Shown here piece by piece: positions 26,001-37,854 of a stretch of DNA of 64,000 nt (positions are counted from its first letter, which is position 1; each line of letters opens with the position of its first letter). The notes beneath the pieces are model-generated. The model had not been told where the DNA came from. It worked only from the letters and a program-made list of their open reading frames with translations, and made no database searches. The position numbers were made by a program, and so were the translations under genes. The DNA lies in the NCBI GenBank assembly GCA_005656395.1, contig SRSI01000013.1, positions 1,240,001 to 1,304,000 of the forward strand. Direction: 5' to 3'. This DNA comes from Strongyloides papillosus (lineage: Eukaryota; Nematoda; Chromadorea; Rhabditida; Strongyloididae).

Positions 26001-29000
26001 ATATGTTATATAAGAAATAAAAAAGGTGATTCTTTTGTGTTTTTAATCGTTTTAGCTAACATTATTTTCAATATAACATGTATAAGAAAATTAAGGTATT
26101 AATTTTATGGTAGTGTTAACAATATATGTTAAATGCCATAAAAATTTTATTCTTTCAATGTCACACTTAAGAAAAGTAAAAATTTTACAATTAAAAAGTA
26201 ATTTTTATATTAGGAGATGTCAAAAAGTGTTGTGTATGGTGTTGTAACTTTTACATTGAAATGGAAAGAAATTTTACATAACTTATTATTATTCTACGTA
26301 ATTTTAACTTTAGAAAAAGTGTTATTGAAGTTTGATAATTATGGGATTGTTAGAAATCTTACATTACTTATATAATATTAATTCATCTGTCAATAAAAGG
26401 AAAAAGATTTTATACTTTCTGTCGGTTTAATTCTTTTCCAAAACTTTAAAAGTAATAATGCCGACAACACTTTAGTTAAAATTTTACCAATTTTATTTAA
26501 TTAACTACTATATATAAATAGTTAATTTTATAAAGCTTTTAGTAATTTAAGAATAATGTGATTTCACATACTTTATCAAAATATTAAATGCCCCTATTAT
26601 ATGAAGATACATTGAAATAATAATAGTAATAAATAAAGATTTATTTGTATATAAAATAAATACTTGAAAATTTGATAATAAAATAGTTAATAAAAAATTT
26701 TCACATGCCAATGTGTGATATATTTAATAAAATCTTTTCTTCACTTTCATTGGATGACCATATTTTTAATAATAGTAAATAATGATAAATATAATGTTAT
26801 TGAGTCATGATGATAGATGCTTTATTAAGATATATGTGTATTTTGGAGAAAGAAAAAAGGCACACTATTTGGATTTTATTATCACTTTAAAATTTTAAAA
26901 TGAATAAAGAGTTAAAAATTTACTTATAATATGGAATTATTATTTTCAGATGTCAGGGACAAAGTATTTGTTCATTTAATGTTAATAGTCAAATGTTTGA
27001 AGATACATGTATTGGATCACCAAGGTATTTGGTGGCAAGATATAATTGCGTTGAAAAAATTTTTACAACAACAACAACTACGCAAAAAACGACGACTGAA
27101 GTTGTACAAGTTAATATTCATTTAATGGAGGATAATGAGTTCGCTAAAGTTGTTAAACAGAAAGAGGAAATTCCCGTTGTTAATTCTGAATTTACAAAGA
27201 ATCCTTCAAAAATTATTGCAAAAATTGAGGAGAGTTCCGAACCTGCAGTTAAAAATTGTCCAAGAGTAACTAGACGTTTTATTACATGGCCTGAAACTTA
27301 TCCAGGAAAGAAAACACGTATTGATTGTCCAATTGGAAGTTTTGGGCTTGGAGAATGGTATTGTTCAAATGAAGGTAAATGGGAACCCTCTACTGGACCT
27401 AACTTACTATACTGCAAATCAACTACTTTCAATGATCTAGCTCAAGATTTGGAAGAAATTGATCAATCGGGATCTAAAGAAGAGATAAGAAGGTCAATAG
27501 AAATATTACTTGAAGAGGTTGTTAGATCATTGAAAAGTCCCACAACAGTTTTTGGTGGTGATCTTATTGTTATTGGAGGAATAGTATCAAAAATTACAGA
27601 TCAATTTCAATTTCTTGATGAAGATAAAGAATCACCAGCTATGATTGTTGATAGATTATCAGATGTTCTTGATGTCCTTCTTAAACCATCAAATGAATTT
27701 TGGAGTGATTTAAATGATGATTTACGTAGGAAACTTTTAATAAAATTATTTGAAAACTATGAAAAAATGTTATTAAAGATTCTTGTACCAAGTGAGAGAA
27801 AAAATGTAGCCAATTCAAAGACAATATTAAAAGAAAACTTTTTGGGATTGTCAACAGAGGTATTGAAACATAGTAATGCAAAGTATCCTTCTGATTCAAT
27901 TAGAAATTATGAGGATAATATTATGATTCCTGAGGAAGTTATTGAAAATTATATTGATGCAATGACATTTGTCTCTTATAATGGAAACATTTCTAAATTA
28001 CTTGATGGAAATATTTTTAATGGTACAAATAATATCTTTGCAACAAACATCTTATCAATTTCAGTTTATGGTGGAAGGCAAAAATTTAGTAGAATTAATA
28101 ATAGAGAAAAAAATTATACTCACCCATTTGAAATTGAATTGCAATTAAAAGAGAAAATTGGACATTCAAAGACAATTGAGTGTATTAATTATGATGAAGA
28201 ACAAGGGTCATGGAGTAATGAAAATTGTATTGTTTCATCAATAAAAAATAGTCAAGTTATATGTCATTGTTCGGTATTAGGAAAAATTTCAGCTATTATA
28301 GTTGATAGTAACATTGATAGTATTGTACCGGTCAAATCAACTAACTATATACAATTAGCAATTATTATTAGTTGTGTACTTGGAATCTTTTTTATGACAA
28401 TGACATTATTCTCAGTATTTGTATTTTATTCAACCTCAACATATGATAAGGGTCAAACAATAATATTAAGAAATATAACAGTAACATATATCCTTTCAAA
28501 TATCCTTATACTTGTATTTTTTGCTACACCAACAGTTATAACAGATTCTGTTGTATGTAGTATCACAACATCATTTACGCAATTTTTTACATTATCATTT
28601 ATCCTATGGATAATGTTAATGAGTTATCAATTGATGGTGGAAGGTTCACAAAGTTATAATGGTCCAAGTAATTTAGCATTGTTTATTTATACAACAATTG
28701 CATATATATTACCATTATTTATAAGTTTTGGATCAGCATACTGGTATCAGTCAAGTATTGGAATTGATAGTTGGAAAGTTAGCGAATTTTGTTTTTATAA
28801 CATAAGTAATAACTTTATAATAAGCTATGGTATTCCAATTGCTATGGTCATTGTTATGAATGCAATTGTGTCAATTATATTAATATTTACCATCTTTCGT
28901 AGGAGTACAGAAGGTTATAGACCATGTAAACAAGATGTATTGATAAATCATAAAAATATTAAAGATATGGGAAAAGGAATTATATTAATTGGTATCTTTG

Positions 29001-29911
29001 CTTCAATATCGTTTGTAACAATACACTTTTACATTGAAATGGGTAATCCTTTGCTTATCTATACAGCATGTGCCTTCAATATTATATTAAGTTGTTTCTT
29101 TTTTATATACTTTGTTGTAACAAGTGAAACAATGGCATATAATTATAATCAATGGGTATTAAGAAATGAATGGTTACCAGGATTTATTAGAGAATCATCA
29201 ATAAAGAATATAGAAAGTAATTCACGTAAAATGATATTATCTAGTGAAGGAGAGACACCAGTAATATTTCCAGAAACATTTTCAAATAATATGTCACCAG
29301 CACATTTTAGCTTCTCACCATCCTGTATCTCAACATATACCTATTCGGGAGATAAATCGTTACTATGTTCCAATTACAAATCACAAATAACATCAAATAT
29401 TTCCTATCAACAAAATCCATCACCATTTGGTTTACATAATAATGATTCAAAAATAATAAGTGGTGGAACAATGTATGACTATCCATCAGTGTCTTTTGAC
29501 AAACAAAATTTTGTTGGGACCTTCTCAACTGCCAATACATTAATACATAATGGTAAAAATCAAATTAAATATAACTATATAGGAGGTAACAATGATCATC
29601 ATAATGGAAACTCATTTAACTACCCATTTGAATCAATTTCACCATGTTTACGTACGACACCACCAAAATTTCCGCCACCACCTCCACCACAAAATGTTAA
29701 TGGATCAGCAACATTACAATATAAATTAAATCAAGGGCCTATAACGTTATCTGAGGATTCAGCATATAGTGATAGTGGAAGTTCAACCTTTATACCACCA
29801 ATTATATCAAGTGGTGTTCCATTAGTGGCAAACTATACCAGTGGATCAATGGTTTTGAGGATGGATCTGAATAAAAAACCACCTGTATTTTTAAATGGTA
29901 ACAATGAATAA
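20093..29911 (+). CDS. lat-1: Latrophilin-type adhesion GPCR
   Basis: Three exons, 20093-20174, 24006-24189 and 26950-29911, join in phase to 1075 residues. The order is: signal peptide (1-25); SUEL/RBL lectin domain (about 29-122) with CQGQSIC and CIGSPRYLVARYNC; a Thr-rich linker; a HormR-like domain (about 192-245) with paired Cys and Trp; a GAIN domain; a GPS-like Cys box ending CHCSVLG (residues 529-533 for CSVLG); seven membrane segments from about 555; and a long cytoplasmic tail with a proline run and a C-terminal block. C. elegans has lat-1 and lat-2; length and the RBL-HormR-GAIN-7TM order fit lat-1 best, but the symbol is tentative. In worms LAT-1 acts in embryonic tissue polarity and in neurons. 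The normal HL(S/T) cleavage triplet is replaced by V-L-G, so autoproteolysis is doubtful. Introns 1 and 2 are 3.8 and 2.8 kb, unlike others here. Confidence 0.9.
20175..24005 (+). other. Latrophilin intron 1 (3.8 kb)
   Basis: Starts GTAAGT and ends TTTTTAG, and splits a codon in phase 1 between the signal-peptide exon and the first lectin exon. The size is far above the 35-65 bp typical of this window. The minus-strand frame near 23.5-23.8 kb is low-complexity. GC-richer spots occur near 22.27 and 22.64 kb; they may be intronic regulatory elements. No nested gene is supported. Confidence 0.55.
21889..21910 (+). repeat. AGAT tetranucleotide microsatellite
   Basis: A short tract: three AGAT units, one AAAT variant, one further AGAT and a partial unit, inside latrophilin intron 1. 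No function is implied. Confidence 0.7.
24190..26949 (+). other. Latrophilin intron 2 (2.8 kb)
   Basis: Starts GTAAGT and ends TTTTCAG, interrupting the SUEL lectin domain between Leu-Glu-Lys and the CQGQSIC block. The lectin domain reads through without a missing segment, so no hidden lectin exon is expected. The short frames at about 24.7-24.9 kb (-) and 25.9-26.1 kb (+) are not supported. Confidence 0.55.
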
Positions 29912-31760
29912 CCATAAAAATATTTTTTACCTTAATTAAGTAATAATTGTCGCAATAGACGGGGTATATGTTTTTCTACATAATGGAAAGAATCTCACAA
30001 TAAACAACAGTAAAAAAATATGTGTCTATAGGAAATTCAAAAAAAATTATGAATATAGAAGCAGACACTTTATAATACTTTTTTTTAAATATATTATTAT
30101 CCAGTGAATAAAAAAATTAAAACATTATTTAAAATTTAATAATACGTCTTTAAAATATTTTTGCATTATTTTTGTACAATAATTATTATTGAGGATTATT
30201 TTGTTTGTTTTTTCTTATTAAAAATAAATTTTAAATATATTAAAAATGTGTCATTTGTTTTTTTCTAAAAGCTTTAGAAGTCAATATGCATAACAAACAA
30301 TTATATAATATTACTGCTCTCAAAAATATTTTCAAATTAATTTATCATTTTCTGTTCTAAAATTAATGCTCATTTATGATAGTGTTGAATATTATATTTG
30401 GATGCTAAGGAAAAATCATTTTCATTGTGAAATTTTGTTTTTTTCTTAATCTTTAGATTATTTCCTTTATTAATTATTGACTGACCCTTTTTTAATAATT
30501 ATTTTGGTTTGATATGCCAAGTCAATTAAAATGATTGTTATTGGACTGCACCATAAAAAGCATAAAGTTATTTTTGAAAACTACGTTAAATTACGAAAAG
30601 CAAATGAGAAAAAAAATTAGATTATGGATATCAAATAGGTTATATAATTATGTAACCATGGGCACTCTTACCAGACCTTTAGGTTAATTTACAATCTGTG
30701 TGAAGTTACAGAACACTTATGATTTTAAATCATATATTAAAATATTTATTTGTCACATAGCATATATCTAAGAGAATATATTTTAAAATTATATAAAAAA
30801 TAGTTACTTTTACAAGGCATTGAAATACCAATTAACAAAAATAATTTCATATATAATAAAAAAAAATTTGTATAATAAAATAACCAGTTATTATTTTATT
30901 GAAACTTAAAAGTTTTAAATGAAATTTAACAGGGAAGAGATTGATTTGTTAAGGATGAGAAATGACTTAGTGAGAAAAATTTCAATAAGAAAAATGATAA
31001 ATAATAGAAGAAAGGGAACAAAGTAGTAAAATTGTTTTTATGTGTAGGAACATAAATAATTATGCTTATTTACAACTTTTTTTATATAAAAATAGGTCTT
31101 TATTGTAGTATAAGATATAGAAACAGTTCATTATTTTTGCTCTTGTTTGAATAGTTATTTGAATGTTAAAGTTAACTTTATCATTATATATATTGACTTG
31201 CGCATTCAATTTTAGTTGATCTATATATTTTCAGTTCTTTACTAAATATAAATTTAATCTTTCGAAAATATATAGATGTTGTATAGAAGAAATATCTATT
31301 ATATTTAAATATACATTCATTTAAATAAATGCATATTTTTAAACAACTATTGATGTATTTTCTATATAATAATACAAGCATTAATGTACATCTTTTGATT
31401 TGCCATATCTAATAACATTCTACCTTGTAAAGTAATGTTCTTTAATGTGTTTTTCTAAATTATTTTTTAAATACATAAAAAATTTCACTTTCAATACTAA
31501 CGTCTTATATGTAAATTAATATTAACGGTATATACATATAATTAATTTCTTTTTAATTTTCATATATAGTAACTTTTTCTTATCAAAAAAAAGATAAACA
31601 AAGTCTTTTTAAGTTTATTAATAATTTCTCCATGCTCAAACACTTCCATTGACATCATATTCTAATAATGTTTTATCATTTATTTGTATTTAAACTTATA
31701 CATTTATATAGAGACATATACGTATTTCTTTCTTTTACATAATGTCGTAATAAAATTACA
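29912..31760. other. Spacer between latrophilin and mucolipin
   Basis: 1.85 kb, very AT-rich. It holds the latrophilin 3' end and the mucolipin promoter. The small minus-strand frame at about 31.2-31.4 kb is low-complexity. Nothing else is recognised. Confidence 0.5.
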
Positions 31761-34294
31761 ATGTCACTACAATTTTCAGGAAACTACGCAAATAATAATT
31801 TTAAATACAGTGATTCATCAAAATTATTAACAAAAAAAAATAATAGTAGTATAGTTGGTGGATTACAACAGTCACCAACTACCTATGGTTCAGTATTTAA
31901 TACTAAAATAAATCGTTTTAACGGAACTTCTAGGATTAATAATTTAAATAATAAAAATATTAATATGTTAACGTCATCCTCCAGTAATGGGTACCATCAA
32001 TTTCGAAATGTAAGTTAATATATATGCATTTTCTACCCCCTTTAAATATAATTATAAAAATATTTATTTGTGATTGCAAAAAAACCTGAATTTTCAAAAG
32101 TGTAACATTATCTATATTGCATATTTTATATTTATTTTTAATTTTATTTCTACATTTATTTTTTAGAACACCACACCAGAAAGTGAGGAATATATAGATA
32201 TGACGACTAATGGAATGAGAAAAGAAGAATCTCTTGTTAATTATGATATTCTTTTAAATAATATGGATGACAGTAAAAGAGAATTTGCGACACGTCTTCG
32301 ACGTCATCTTCAGTTTTTTTTCATGGATCCCATGAAAAAATTCCAAACACGAAGACAAATGCCATTTAAACTAGCTTTACAAGTTTTTAAGATTGTTACA
32401 ATAACAATACAATTGATATTATTTGCAGAGTTGCGTGTATCGCATGTAGATTTTATTGAGGATACGTCAACAGTTATGAGGCACAAATTTCTTCAAAACT
32501 GGAGTGATGAAAGGGATGTTGTTTCATATCCACCATCAGCTGGTAGGTATTCTGTTTTTGATAGTATTGATATTTTTGAACATTTTGCTTTTGCAACAAA
32601 TGCCGTAAGTTTTTTATGTATTTTTTTCAATTTTTTTAGTATTATTCAATACAAAATCAAACATTTGCATCCTTCTCATATGACACATCCTGGAAAGGAA
32701 TTTCTTTTTACAATTCAACGATAACTTTTCAAACACCACTTTATGATATCCCACCAATGTCATTGTGCATAGAAAAGATTGCTAATGTTCAAATTAATAA
32801 CAATAATTATGAGTTTGATGTTTCACCAAAGAGAGAATGTAACTTTTTAAATTACACAACAGCAGAAATAATAAAATTAAGAGAGAATCCTCAGTATATG
32901 AAAGATTTACTGGTAAAAAGAAATTTAACATTAACTCCAGAACAATCATTAAGTATTTCTAAGGTGTTATTAATGTTTAATCTGAGGACTATTCATTACT
33001 CTCCAGCAAATAAAGACCAAACACCAGAATGCTATTTAATAAAAGTTACCATCTCATTTGATAACACAAGACATACTGGACAGGTATTTATTGATTTGAA
33101 TTCTGTTATTAGCTATGAACAAATATGCAATGGTAGAGTTCTTAAAGCTCCTGTAATATCATGGGATTCAATAATTGTTTTCGTTATTGATATTATTGTC
33201 CTCCTATTTTGCTTTTTTTCATTTATCCTATGTCTTAGAGCTTTGATAAAAGCACATCTTTTAAAGGAAACGACAATGGCATTTTTCGAACAAAATGTAG
33301 GAAAGAAAATGCCAATAACAGATCAAATGGAATTTGTTAATATGTGGTATTTGATGATTGTTGTAAATGATATTTTAATTATTTTTGGAACAATATGTAA
33401 AGTAACAATAGAATTTAGAGATTTTGATAATGATCTTTTTACTTTTACGTCAATATTTCTTGGTAGTGGTGCTTTACTTGTTTATGTTGGGTTATTGAGG
33501 TACCTTGGATTTTTTAATCAATATAATGTTCTTGTTCTAACATTAAAAAGATCAATACCAAATATATTAAGATTCTTGGTATGTGCAATAATACTTTATG
33601 GTGGATTTTTAATTGCTGGATGGGTTGTAATTGGGCCATATAGTCTCAAATTTAGAACGTTATCAAAATCATCAGAAGCTTTATTTTCATTGTTAAATGG
33701 TGATGATATGTTTGCAACATTTGCTACTATCAATGATAGTAATAGTACAATTAAAGTTTTTGGGACAGTTTATATTTATGTTTTTGTTTCACTTTTCATT
33801 TATGTTGTCTTATCATTATTTATTGCCATTATTATGGATGCATATGAAATTATTAAGGTATGTTGGTGCTTGGTGAATAATTAATAGTTACTAATTTTTA
33901 GGAACGTTATAAAAGAAGTGAAAAAGGAGAAACATCAGTTTTGAAAGAATTTTTATCGAGTGCTGAATGTGTAGATGCTTCAGATCCAGAGAATAGACAT
34001 CTATTTTCACCAGATGCTTTATTAAAATTGGGTTCGTGTCCTATTCTTTAGTAAAATTTTCAATCCTGTTATTTTTTATCTGTTTTACGTAGTATCGTTT
34101 AACATTCATTAAACATTATGTACCTGTTTAGTTTTGTGTCTGTTATTGTGTGTTGTACCTTTACAAGTAAATTTATTTATTAATTTTTTTTTCTAGGTGG
34201 TCCATTATTTCATGAAAGGGAAATTCTCTATCAGATTTATGAAGGGCTTTACAATTTTGGGACAAGAGTAAAGCGAAGAATATGGAATGATTGA
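31761..34294 (+). CDS. cup-5: Mucolipin TRPML cation channel (CUP-5)
   Basis: Exons 31761-32009, 32167-32604, 32640-33857, 33902-34031 and 34197-34294 give about 710 residues. A Ser/Asn-rich N-terminus precedes the family block FFMDPMKKFQTRRQMPFKL just before TM1 (about residues 151-172). A large luminal loop follows, with four Cys (272, 296, 360, 392) in the mucolipin pattern, then TM2-TM6. The pore carries the TRPML selectivity-filter signature NGDDMF (582-587). Mucolipins release Ca2+ and other cations from lysosomes; worm cup-5 is needed for lysosome biogenesis. Intron 3 is only 35 bp. The last junction is uncertain: the donor would be GTTCGT at 34032, in phase with an open final exon, but reading straight through also stops at 34051 with the tail LGSCPIL. 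Confidence 0.92.
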
Positions 34295-36234
34295 AGATAA
34301 ATTGTATAGTATGAGGTAAATCGAGTATATTTATTAGTAAATGCAATTAAAGATTATTTCAAATTGTATATTTTTTCTTACAGCAAATAAATTATTTAGA
34401 ATTGAAAATGGAATTTTAATGTTAAAAAGATTTATTGTTAAAAAGTTATAAATTATGCTACAAAAATAATATCTACAGATATTAAAAAAGTTTTTTTATT
34501 ATTAATCGATTTTCTTTTACAAAAACAATGATTTAGAAATTTTATAAACATCTAGAATTTAGTATATTTAATGGATATTACAACCCTACTTTGGGAATTC
34601 TATTCGTAAAATGTTAAAAATAACATTGATGTAGTTGATCTTTTCGTAAATATGCAGTAAAAAACAACAACACAAAAATCATACTTAACATTTTAATCAA
34701 TAAAATTATATTGTGTAAGGTATTACTTAGTTTTAAAATAAAAACAATAGAAAAATATATTGTGAAAATTTCGATGTTTTTAACTGTAAAAATAAAATAA
34801 AGATATAGAGTACGGTAGGTAATTTTATTTGAAATGAAAAAACTTGAATTCTTAATTAGAATAAAAAAAATTTTTTATTTAAATGGACATATACTTTTTT
34901 CTTAATCATCTTCTAATAAATTACACTGTAAGTGATTAACGATAATTCAAAATTGTGGTTACTGATAAAAAACTTGCTATATTAATGATAATTATATAAT
35001 AAAATTATGTATTCTATTTGTGTTTTTATTTTAAAATATATCTAAGATAGTTTATGAAAACTAATTTTACAAAGCCGCTATTTGAGCAAATTTTATAAAT
35101 GTTATTTGTAAAAGCGTAAACCTTTGACGTAATTTCTATTGCGCGCAATTGCCCTTTTAAGATTTAATAAAGGTTTAAATAATTTTTGTTATGGAAAAAA
35201 TTGAAAATTGTTACTAAGATTTATGTATGGATTTAAAATAGTTTTAAAGGATAATATAAATAGTATTCTCAAAAAGTATAAACATTAATTATAAAAATAA
35301 ATACAAACTAAATTAGTAAATGGTTAATTGTACTACTCGAAATTCCGTACAAAGACATCCTTTATGATATAAGTTTCGACATAGATTTAATTTCAAGATT
35401 CCATGTTTTTATATTTTAGTTTGCGTTGTATTTGTACCTATCTTAATATTGTGTTTTAGAATGTTGTTATAAAATAAAATTTAATCGTTGAAATAGTATT
35501 TTTAAGTTAAATATTCTCTTCTTAATCTTTAATATTATAAACGACTGTCTTGAATTTGATTGTCTGAACTTTGCCTTAAAATATAGCTTATTTTAATATC
35601 CTAGTAGTTGTTCAATTGTTTGGGTTTTAAATTGATTATGTATTTATGAATGTAAATATGGATATAAATTGTGGTTAAAAGTACAGTTTAAATAGCAGCA
35701 ACATATATAGTGAAAGTTATGTTTAAGGCAGTTATCAAATATATTTTATTGTTTCATATGTAAAATTTCTTGTTTAAGGACTTTCCTAAATAAATACAAT
35801 TTGTGTAAAATAATTTGTTGTTTTGGGATAAATTTTTTTTTGTGAAATAAAATATTCAAAAGTTGTATCTGATTGTCAAAAATAGTTACTTCAATAGTCA
35901 CATTTTTAATATCAATTGAAACATGAGCGTAATAGTATGCAAATATCTTAGAATGATTCAAATAAAAATATACACTACTTATCTGTAAAAAATAATATAA
36001 AAATTTATGACCTTTGTTTAATTTTAGATTCAAAACAAAAATATATCTAAAGTTAAGAAATTATCAATAATACTTTTTTAACATTTTATTTAACAACTTT
36101 AAGAATTTATCTAAACAGTTTAACTAAACAACAAAAACCAGATTTTTGTTTTAAAAAAAAGTACAAAAATAGTAACAATCCATTTAGAAAAGATATTAAT
36201 AGGAAGTTTAATTATTACATATGCGTTATCCATA
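34295..36234. other. Convergent 3' spacer between cup-5 and F-box-like gene
   Basis: About 1.9 kb between two gene ends facing each other. The minus-strand frames at about 35.7-36.3 kb are low-complexity and are not called. Apart from the 12-bp palindrome at 35138, I see nothing distinctive. Confidence 0.5.
35138..35149. promoter_or_regulatory. 12-bp perfect palindrome ATTGCGCGCAAT
   Basis: A self-complementary 12-mer with a GCGCGC core in very AT-rich sequence between two convergent gene ends. The core resembles E2F/DREAM-type GCGC sites, but its 3' location argues against a promoter role. Confidence 0.2.
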
Positions 36235-37854
36235 TTACTCGAAGATATTCCAAAATGCGCGTTTATACATGTCCCAATGTCCAATGTTATTAAAAAAAAT
36301 ATGGGTCCCATCAATATCCTGGAGTGACTTGGTAAACTTTTTAGAATAACATTCTAGAAGTGCCTTATTGGCAAACATTGATTCCTCATCATCATCCTCT
36401 TTGTTTAAATACTTAAGAGCAAGAAGTTTAACAGTATCAGGTACTTTAGTTGGATAGTTATCACAAAGCAATAATGCCTGTAAATTTTTAAAAGATCCAA
36501 GACATTCTGGATCTTTGTATGAAACATCAAAAGTTCTTAGTACCTTGATATTTGGAAGGAAATCATTAATTGCACCAGTGAATTCTTCATTTATATTATA
36601 AACATGCCATAACTCTAATATCTCAACACTGGTTGGCATTAATGATATAATGAACTTTATGACATTAAGAAGTTTATCATTCTTAAACCCATAATTTGAA
36701 TCAAAAGATTCTGCAAGCTTAAGTTTTATCTTCCGTAAATTTTTGCAGTGTTTAAATGATATAAAGCCAGCGTCTAAGTCACTATTTGTTTTGCAACTTC
36801 TTTCAATATCCATAATACGATAAGACAAGTCCAATGTTTCTAAATTTCTTAAAAATTGTACATTTTTCATAAAATTTATGAACATCTTAGGATTTCCAAT
36901 TGAACATTTGACAGATGTTATTATATCAGCAATTGAAATAAAAGAATATCTTTCATTTGATGAAACTATTTCTTTTCTTGGATCTATTAGAGATTCAGCA
37001 TCACATTTTAATTTGATATTATATCTTTCGGCCATTCCCATAACCATACGAACAAAATTGAAAACTGGGTAAATTTCACGATTTAAATGTACTAAGACTA
37101 ATGTTGCGTTCTCTTTTGTTGCTAATTCTCTTAAAATGTTTTCAAATGTAGATCTATTGTTTATAAGTTTAGTATAATCTGTTTCTAAAAGTGAACCATA
37201 TATAACTAACTCATGCAATTTAGGAAATCCATTAAAAATATTGTGTCTTAATTCTCTATATTTAATTGAATCCGACATAAAACTGTATGTCGGAACAACA
37301 ACTCTTGTTATATTTTCATGATTCATGTAACTTAAAGCATAGAGTATCATGTGATGGTTGTATTGAATGTTATGTCTATTACATGAAGGAACCCCAAAGT
37401 CGAGGATTGTTGCAGTTTTGCGGATTGGACGATTTATATCCATTTCTTGGACAAATTTCCTGATAAACAATTCATAATCACCTTCTCTTACATTTTCTAT
37501 ATAATTATTAATATAAAGAAGAATTTGATCTTTCTTAACAATTGCTTCACCTAAAAAATTTTCTCCTTCATTTAATACTTTCAATGACTCTTCATCTTTT
37601 CTAAATTCAATATCTTCCAAACTCGGCATAATTGGATTTGCTACATTACCATCCTTAACTCTGATTGTTATTTTTGGAAAATCAGTAAAACAAAACATAT
37701 TTCGTCTGATTTTATCATTGTAAATGTAAAAATTTATCCATTTACATGATTTTGTAAGGTTATTAATATCCATAAATGAATAAAGTTTATTAAGGACTTG
37801 TTTCCTAACAATTCCAACTCCAAGTATGTCCAAAATAGATAATTTATCATCCAT
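36235..37854 (-). CDS. F-box-like / LRR-like protein, nematode-specific
   Basis: A single exon of 539 residues. The N-terminus (about 5-45) resembles a divergent F-box: short helices ending in an LTKSCKWINFYI-type stretch. The rest shows irregular leucine-rich helix-strand units (for example LRNLETLDLSYR, ILELWHV, LRTFDVSY, LQALLLCDN), as in F-box/LRR substrate adaptors, which link targets to SCF ubiquitin ligases. Strongyloides-type worms carry many such single-exon genes; this assignment is by pattern and not firm. The frame runs a further 180 nt upstream without an ATG, so the Met at 37854 is taken as the start. ATATTTTTAG ends about 15 nt before that ATG and could be a trans-splice acceptor. 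Confidence 0.7.
   Translation of the reverse strand: MDDKLSILDILGVGIVRKQVLNKLYSFMDINNLTKSCKWINFYIYNDKIRRNMFCFTDFPKITIRVKDGNVANPIMPSLEDIEFRKDEESLKVLNEGENFLGEAIVKKDQILLYINNYIENVREGDYELFIRKFVQEMDINRPIRKTATILDFGVPSCNRHNIQYNHHMILYALSYMNHENITRVVVPTYSFMSDSIKYRELRHNIFNGFPKLHELVIYGSLLETDYTKLINNRSTFENILRELATKENATLVLVHLNREIYPVFNFVRMVMGMAERYNIKLKCDAESLIDPRKEIVSSNERYSFISIADIITSVKCSIGNPKMFINFMKNVQFLRNLETLDLSYRIMDIERSCKTNSDLDAGFISFKHCKNLRKIKLKLAESFDSNYGFKNDKLLNVIKFIISLMPTSVEILELWHVYNINEEFTGAINDFLPNIKVLRTFDVSYKDPECLGSFKNLQALLLCDNYPTKVPDTVKLLALKYLNKEDDDEESMFANKALLECYSKKFTKSLQDIDGTHIFFNNIGHWDMYKRAFWNIFE

Noticed and set aside
28580..29540. Antisense frame opposite the latrophilin tail (29307-29540)
   Set aside because: Shadow of the latrophilin coding exon.
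36878..37072. Plus-strand frame inside the F-box-like gene
   Set aside because: Shadow of the minus-strand coding exon.
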